In this document: positions 59,961 to 64,000 of the stretch, one piece after another
Layout of the letters: the number at the start of each line of letters is the position of its first letter
How positions within the stretch are numbered: the first letter of the stretch is position 1
Source of the DNA: Streptomyces griseofuscus
GTDB lineage: Bacteria > Actinomycetota > Actinomycetes > Streptomycetales > Streptomycetaceae
DNA length: 64,000 nucleotides
Assembly (NCBI RefSeq): GCF_014673495.1
Contig: NZ_CP051006.1
Span: 4,464,001 to 4,528,000, forward strand
Direction: 5' to 3'
Position numbers and translations under genes: made by a program
The notes under the pieces: model-generated
Seen by the model: the letters and a program-made list of their open reading frames with translations, nothing else
Database searches by the model: none
Told to the model about the DNA's origin: nothing

Positions 59961-60298
59961 GAGGTCGGGGCGGGCGTCGCGGGGGTGGGAACGGCGTCGG
60001 TGCCGGCGGGGGCCGCAGGCGCCGAGGGGGCCGGCGCGGGCGGCTGCTGGACCGGCCCGCCGGCCAGGGTCATGGACCGCGCGGTGTTGGAGACGGCCTT
60101 GATGCCCAGATAGGCGGTGGTCATGCTGCTGACCGCGGTGAAGGCGGCGGTGAGGATGCCGACGATCACCGAGGTGTCGCCCTTGAGCCGCCAGACCCCG
60201 ACGACCGCCACGGCGACGATCGCGACATTGCTGGCTATCACCGCCAGCAGGCCGAACTTCGCCTTGTCCTTTTCGAGCTCGATCTCGGTGCCGCTCAT
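59957..60298 (-). CDS. Small two-helix membrane protein, hypothetical
   Basis: 113 aa. MSGTEIELEKDKAKFGLLAVIASNVAIVAVAVVGVWRLKG (helix 1), TSVIVGILTAAFTAVSSMTTAYLGIKAVSNTARSM (helix 2), then a Pro/Ala-rich tail (GPVQQPPAPAPSAPAAPAG). It overlaps the convergent gene by 4 bp. Family unknown. Confidence 0.8.
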   Translation of the reverse strand: MSGTEIELEKDKAKFGLLAVIASNVAIVAVAVVGVWRLKGDTSVIVGILTAAFTAVSSMTTAYLGIKAVSNTARSMTLAGGPVQQPPAPAPSAPAAPAGTDAVPTPATPAPTS

Positions 60299-60339
60299 GG
60301 GTCCCCCCGACCTGGCTGAAGCGCGACGCTGCCATACGA

Positions 60340-60370
60340 CGAAGGCCCCGTTCGTCGAACGGGGCCTTCG
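60340..60370 (-). terminator. Terminator of the tRNA Glu-Asp-Phe operon
   Basis: CGAAGGCCCCGTTCG with a complementary arm and one-base loop; lies 5 nt beyond tRNA-Phe on the minus strand. Confidence 0.85.
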
Positions 60371-60375
60371 GGTTG

Positions 60376-60449
60376 TGGCTGGGGCCGGGGTCGAACCGGC
60401 GACCTATCGCTTTTCAGGCGATCGCTCGTACCAACTGAGCTACCCAGCC
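60376..60449 (-). tRNA. tRNA-Phe (anticodon GAA)
   Basis: 74 nt. Acceptor GGCTGGG/CCCAGCC, anticodon stem ATCGC/GCGAT with loop CTGAAAA, T-loop GGTTCGACCCC. Last tRNA of the operon. Confidence 0.95.
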
Positions 60450-60451
60450 AC

Positions 60452-60471
60452 GAGGTTTCACGTGAAACCTC
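60452..60471. promoter_or_regulatory. parS centromere site (ParB binding)
   Basis: GAGGTTTCACGTGAAACCTC is a perfect 20-bp palindrome whose 14-bp core, GTTTCACGTGAAAC (60455-60468), is the ParB-binding parS consensus of Streptomyces. It lies between tRNA-Phe and tRNA-Asp within one tRNA operon. Confidence 0.9.
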
Positions 60472-60473
60472 AG

Positions 60474-60548
60474 CGGTCCTGACGGGATTTGAACCCGCGG
60501 CCTCCACCTTGACAGGGTGGCGAGCACTCCAAACTGCTCCACAGGACC
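60474..60548 (-). tRNA. tRNA-Asp (anticodon GTC), copy 2
   Basis: 75 nt, one D-loop base different from copy 1. Acceptor GGTCCTG/CAGGACC, anticodon loop CTGTCAA. Confidence 0.95.
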
Positions 60549-60587
60549 AAGCTGTTTGTGTGCAACAGTGTCGCACACGATCTTGCG

Positions 60588-60660
60588 TGCCCCCAACGGG
60601 ATTCGAACCCGTGCTACCGCCTTGAAAGGGCGGCGTCCTAGGCCGCTAGACGATGAGGGC
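60588..60660 (-). tRNA. tRNA-Glu (anticodon TTC)
   Basis: 73 nt. Acceptor GCCCTCA/TGGGGGC, anticodon stem CCGCC/GGCGG with loop CTTTCAA, T-loop GGTTCGAATCC. First tRNA of the operon. Confidence 0.95.
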
Positions 60661-60704
60661 TATCGGCCCGCCTGGGCGCTTCTCAGCGCGTCGGGGACGT
60701 GAGA

Positions 60705-60734
60705 AGCATATGGGATGGCGAGGGGGATCGCCAA
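60705..60734 (-). promoter_or_regulatory. Promoter of the tRNA Glu-Asp-Phe operon
   Basis: On the minus strand, TTGGCG (60729-60734), 18-nt spacer, TATGCT (60705-60710), start near 60698, about 38 nt before tRNA-Glu. Confidence 0.6.
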
Positions 60735-60740
60735 AACGGT

Positions 60741-62324
60741 TTACGGGCGGCGGGCGGAGCCCCCGTTCCCGGAGGGCGAGGGAGCGGTCGACGGGGGTGT
60801 CGCGCCGGACCGGTTGTCGTCCGCCAGATGGCGGCTGACCTCGGCCGTCGTCAGTCCGAGGCCACCCAGCCGGATCGCGTCCCACGCCTGGAGCCGATGG
60901 CTGTCACGGTCGAAATAGAGCACCGACGCCTCGATCGGCGCGGGGTGCTTCCCCTCCACCGCGCGCAGCCCGCTGCCCCCGGTCGAGCCCTCCATCCGCA
61001 GCCGTGTCCCGTACGGCAGCTTCTCGTCCCCCTCGTGGTGCAGATGCCCGCACAGCACCAGCGGCACCTCCCCGTCCGTCTCCCGCGCCGCCACCGGTTC
61101 ATGCGCGATCGCCACGTCCACCGGTGTCCCCGCGGTCCGCTGGGAACGCAGCGCGCTGTCCAGCCGGTCGCCCGCCAGCCGCTCGGCGGCGTCACCGCCC
61201 GGCACCACCGCGCGGTCCGGGGTGAACTGCGGATCGCCGATGCCCGCGAAGCGCAGCCCGCCCACCGTCCGCGCCCGGCCGTCGTCCAGCACCCGGACGT
61301 TCTTCATACGCTCCAGATAGCGCTGGGTGGTCCTGGAGTCGTGGTTGCCCCGCACCCAGACGTACGGCACGCCCAGCTGGGCGATCGGGTCCAGGAAGCC
61401 GTTCTCCGCCGCCGTGCCGTGGTCCATCGTGTCGCCGGAGTCCACGATCACATTCACCTTGTACTGCTTCACCAGCGAGGCGATGATCTTCCAGCTCGCC
61501 GGGTTCAGATGGATGTCCGAGACATGCAGGACCCGGATGGTGGAGGGGTCCGGCTGGTAGGTGGGCAGCGTGGACGTGACGTCGTACAGCTTGGTCACGT
61601 TCGTCACCAGGCGGGCCAACTCCTGCTGGTAGACGTCGAAGTCGCTGACGATGCCGCGCGCGTTGCCGATCACCGAGGGCGCGGAGGACAGCAGTCCGGA
61701 GAACCTCGGCTCCAGTACCGACTTGGGGTTCCAGGTGGCGTACGCGGAGATGCCCGAGGCGGCCAGCAGCGCGAGGGCGAGTCCGCCGGCCGTGAGCGCG
61801 CGGCTCGGGCGCCGGTAGACGGCGAAGCCGAGGGCGCCCGCGCCGACCACCACGGCGACGCCGGAGCGCACGGCGAGGTCGAGGGTGCCGTGCTCCACGT
61901 CGTGGACCACCTCGTCCTGGAGACCGGAGATCCGGTCCGGGTGGTCCACCAGTTCCTGGGAGCGCAGCGGGTCCAGCTGGTCGACGTTGACGTCCAGCCG
62001 GACCGGCGCGACATGGCTGTCCAGGGTGAGCGCGCCCAGCGGGGACACATTGATCTTGGTGCCGCCGGTCAGTGAGGGGCGCAGCGCCATCGTGGTGTTC
62101 ATCGGGCCGACCGGTGTCCGCACATTGCCGACGACCAGCAGTCCCAGCCAGGCGCCGACCAGCACGACCGCGGTGAGGCCGAGCGCGCCGAGCCACGGCC
62201 GGGGGCGGGCGGCGAGCTCCAGCTCGGGGAGCGGCCGGGGGCGGGAATCGGGACGGGGGCGGCGGAAGAGGGCGGCGGCGAGGTTCGGCATGCGGTTCAG
62301 GACGGCGACGGGGACGCGGACCAT
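60741..62324 (-). CDS. Membrane-anchored metallophosphoesterase
   Basis: 527 aa. Helix 1 (LGALGLTAVVLVGAWLGLLVVG) and two more (LAVRSGVAVVVGAGALGFAVY, LTAGGLALALLAASGISAYA) enclose an external region. The calcineurin-like phosphoesterase motifs follow: VLHVSDIHLNP, VDSGDTMDHG, WVRGNHDSRTT and CGHLHHEGD, the last after AIAHEPV. All metal ligands are visible. The substrate is unknown. Starts ATG 62324, divergent from the metallopeptidase gene. Confidence 0.9.
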   Translation of the reverse strand: MVRVPVAVLNRMPNLAAALFRRPRPDSRPRPLPELELAARPRPWLGALGLTAVVLVGAWLGLLVVGNVRTPVGPMNTTMALRPSLTGGTKINVSPLGALTLDSHVAPVRLDVNVDQLDPLRSQELVDHPDRISGLQDEVVHDVEHGTLDLAVRSGVAVVVGAGALGFAVYRRPSRALTAGGLALALLAASGISAYATWNPKSVLEPRFSGLLSSAPSVIGNARGIVSDFDVYQQELARLVTNVTKLYDVTSTLPTYQPDPSTIRVLHVSDIHLNPASWKIIASLVKQYKVNVIVDSGDTMDHGTAAENGFLDPIAQLGVPYVWVRGNHDSRTTQRYLERMKNVRVLDDGRARTVGGLRFAGIGDPQFTPDRAVVPGGDAAERLAGDRLDSALRSQRTAGTPVDVAIAHEPVAARETDGEVPLVLCGHLHHEGDEKLPYGTRLRMEGSTGGSGLRAVEGKHPAPIEASVLYFDRDSHRLQAWDAIRLGGLGLTTAEVSRHLADDNRSGATPPSTAPSPSGNGGSARRP

Positions 62325-62407
62325 TGATCCCGTATGCCCAAATGCGGGCGGGGGTATGCGGCGCTCCGCCGCTCCCGTACCACTGTCACGTGCCCGACAA
62401 TGGCGCT

Positions 62408-62758
62408 GTGCTGGAGATGACGCGCGAGGAGTTCGAGGAACTGGTCGCCGAGGCGCTCGACCGGATCCCGCCGGAGCTGACGCGGCTCATGGACAACGTG
62501 GCGGTGTTCGTGGAGGACGAACCGCCCGCCGCCGATCCCGATCTGCTCGGTCTGTACGAGGGCACCCCGCTGACCGAGCGGGGCGAGTGGTACGCCGGGG
62601 TGCTGCCGGACCGGATCACGGTCTACCGGGGGCCGACGCTGCGGATGTGCGACACCCGCGAGGACGTCGTGGCGGAGACCGAGGTGACCGTGGTGCACGA
62701 GATCGCCCATCACTTCGGCATCGACGACGCCCGGCTGCACGCGCTCGGCTACGGGTGA
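62408..62758 (+). CDS. Small metallopeptidase-family protein (minimal zincin)
   Basis: 116 aa. LEMTREEFEELVAEALDRIPPELTRLMDNVAVFVEDEPP, LLGLYEGTPLTERG, and the zinc signature VVHEIAHHFGIDDARLHALGYG (HExxHxxGxxD) mark the family of minimal zincins. GTG 62408 matches where other Streptomyces homologues start, though an upstream GTG at 62390 would add 6 residues. Confidence 0.87.
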   Translation: MLEMTREEFEELVAEALDRIPPELTRLMDNVAVFVEDEPPAADPDLLGLYEGTPLTERGEWYAGVLPDRITVYRGPTLRMCDTREDVVAETEVTVVHEIAHHFGIDDARLHALGYG

Positions 62759-62907
62759 CGGGGCGTCGGGGCGGATGCGGGGGAGGCGGGCGCGGCCGCA
62801 GGAGCCGTACGGGCCGGGTGGGTTGATGCGTACGTGGCGCGTGTCCTCCTGCGGGCGACGGGAGTTGGACAGGTTGACCCCGTTCCCTGTCCCCGGAGGT
62901 GGCCGCC

Positions 62908-63426
62908 GTGCGCCCCTTGCCCGTACCCGTACGTCTGGTCGTCACGGCACTGGCCGTCTCCGTCGCCACCGGCTGTGTGAACGTGGGTGACGCCGCCGGC
63001 CGGACCGCGCCCTCGCACTCCACGGAACGGCACGGCGGCGCCGGAGCGGCGGTGGGCGCAGGACCCGCGGCGGACGGCGCGGCCGGGCCGGGCCGCGTCG
63101 CACCCGGGGGTGACGGCAAGCACGGGCACGGCGGGAAGCCGAAGCCGGGGGAGTCGGCACCGGCGTCCTCGGCCGACGCGTCCGGCGCCGACAGCGCCTC
63201 CGCGGACCCCGCCAAGCCCCGCAAGAGCCCCGGGGCCCCGCCGGCCCCGCCCGCGCAGCAGCCGACCCCCGGGTCCACCACCGCGCCGCCCCCGCCCCCG
63301 CCGACCACCCCGCCGCCGCCCGACACCGAGCCACCTTCGGCCGAACCCTCCTCCTCGGCGCACGAGGACCCCGGCCCCCAGCTGGTGCAACGCGAACCGG
63401 CACCCGCGGCGGGCGTCCCGATGTGA
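62908..63426 (+). CDS. Proline-rich lipoprotein, hypothetical
   Basis: 172 aa. RLVVTALAVSVATGC is a lipoprotein signal (lipobox VATGC). The remaining ~150 residues are low complexity: Gly/Ala-rich, then Pro/Ser/Thr-rich (TTAPPPPPPTTPPPPDTEPPS), with no folded domain recognised. GTG 62908 follows GGAGG by 8 nt. It probably extends through the cell wall. Confidence 0.72.
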   Translation: MRPLPVPVRLVVTALAVSVATGCVNVGDAAGRTAPSHSTERHGGAGAAVGAGPAADGAAGPGRVAPGGDGKHGHGGKPKPGESAPASSADASGADSASADPAKPRKSPGAPPAPPAQQPTPGSTTAPPPPPPTTPPPPDTEPPSAEPSSSAHEDPGPQLVQREPAPAAGVPM

Positions 63427-63457
63427 CCGGACGCACCCTCCGAGGCGGCCCATCGGT

Positions 63458-63487
63458 TTGCCTTCAGGGGTGGGGGGTGCGTATGGT
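63458..63487 (+). promoter_or_regulatory. Promoter of the DEAD-box helicase gene
   Basis: TTGCCT (63458-63463), 18-nt spacer and TATGGT (63482-63487). Gives a leader of ~150 nt. Confidence 0.55.
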
Positions 63488-63514
63488 GGTAGATCGTTTG
63501 ATCCCATTTGCCCG

Positions 63515-63582
63515 GCGCCACTGCAGAGCGCGCCGTGTGGCGCGTACTCTCCCTTGCCGTGGCGGACCGCATTGAGGCGGTC
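63515..63582 (+). promoter_or_regulatory. Structured 5' leader of the DEAD-box helicase
   Basis: Hairpin 1, GCGCCAC (63515-63521) with GTGGCGC (63537-63543). Hairpin 2, GACCGC (63565-63570) with GCGGTC (63577-63582). Both lie in the predicted leader and do not overlap the ribosome-binding site at 63627-63632. Confidence 0.5.
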
Positions 63583-63644
63583 GTGTGCGAATCACGGAGT
63601 TGACGGGCGCGTGCCGAAGAGACTCCGGAAGGTTTCGCATTCGC

Positions 63645-64000
63645 ATGTCCGTGTCCAGTTTTGACCAGATCGTCGTGCCCGAAAACGAGAACGTGAACGA
63701 ACTCGTGGACGAGGCGACCGAGGCCACTGAGACCCAGGCCACTGAGGCCCCCCAGACCCCCCAGATCACCTTTGCCGACCTCGGCCTCCCCGAGGGCATC
63801 GTGCGCAAGCTCGCGCAGAACGGCGTGACGTCCCCCTTCCCGATCCAGGCCGCGACCATCCCGGACGCCCTGCTCGGCAAGGACATCCTCGGCCGCGGCC
63901 GCACCGGCTCCGGCAAGACCCTCTCCTTCGGTCTGCCGACGCTGGCCCGGCTGGCCGGCGGCCGCACCGAGAAGAAGCGCCCCCGCGCGGTCATCCTCAC
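63645..64000 (+). CDS. DEAD-box RNA helicase, N-terminal part (runs off window)
   Basis: 118 codons visible. An acidic, Glu/Thr-rich extension (VPENENVNELVDEATEATETQATEAPQTPQ) precedes the Q-motif region (ITFADLGLPEGIVRKLAQNGVTSPFPIQAATIPDALLGKDILGRGRTGSGKTLSFGLPTL), with Walker A GRTGSGKT in motif I. In DEAD-box helicases this unwinds structured RNA. The start at ATG 63645 has its GGAAGG 12 nt upstream; GTG 63651 is possible. Confidence 0.9.
   Translation, partial: MSVSSFDQIVVPENENVNELVDEATEATETQATEAPQTPQITFADLGLPEGIVRKLAQNGVTSPFPIQAATIPDALLGKDILGRGRTGSGKTLSFGLPTLARLAGGRTEKKRPRAVIL

Noticed and set aside
60452..60471. Replication origin
   Set aside because: A parS site alone; no DnaA-box cluster or dnaA/dnaN genes nearby.

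Overview
The window is chromosomal DNA of a Streptomyces (Actinobacteria). GC is very high, start codons are often GTG, tRNAs carry no encoded CCA, and the genes include bldC, two sigma-B-type sigma factors, an Lsr2 paralogue, mycothiol-type enzymes and lipoproteins. From memory, the gene order (sigN-sigF, tadA, upp, dnaX, purD, purC, purSQL, purF, purM, DUF3073, vdh, bldC, hrpA) matches the S. coelicolor SCO402x-SCO4096 core region. No integrase, transposase, phage or CRISPR was seen.

Layout. 1-6.9 kb: end of a sensor kinase, a GT2-GtrA plus GT39 glycosyltransferase pair, a TetR regulator, a PPOX/F420-type enzyme and a GAF-ANTAR regulator. 7-11 kb: a MarR-MFS-YceI unit in which the transporter and the YceI protein share carboxypeptidase-regulatory-like domains, driven by a promoter with two matching operators. 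11-18.8 kb: small envelope proteins, sigN and sigF, tadA and its partner, upp, and a LytR_C protein. 18.9-22 kb: a HerA-type ATPase, HdeD and a HhH-GPD glycosylase. 22-26 kb: a tightly packed operon (Ntn acylase, siderophore-type acetyltransferase, cupin, SDR) behind an iron box. 26-30.5 kb: a DUF4041/T5orf172 protein, tRNA-Ser, SRP RNA and dnaX. 30.5-50 kb: the purine genes purD, purC, purSQL, purF and purM, interleaved with 116-bp tandem repeats, a degenerate M48-like membrane protein, an ABC transporter/two-component operon, three tRNA-Gly genes and lsrL. 50-64 kb: DUF3073, vdh, bldC, hrpA, a Glu-Asp-Phe tRNA cluster with a parS site inside it, a metallophosphoesterase, a small metallopeptidase and the start of a DEAD-box helicase with a structured leader.

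How the genes work together. Five purine transcription units on the + strand encode most of the route from PRPP to SAICAR (purF, purD, purS/Q/L, purM, purC). upp adds pyrimidine salvage. SigN, SigF and BldC are developmental regulators. Two observations stand out. The tRNA-Gly(UCC)-like gene at 41298-41369 has lost both elbow motifs (D-loop GG and T-loop TTC) while its stems remain intact. The acylase/acetyltransferase operon under an iron box looks like an undescribed siderophore-modifying module.
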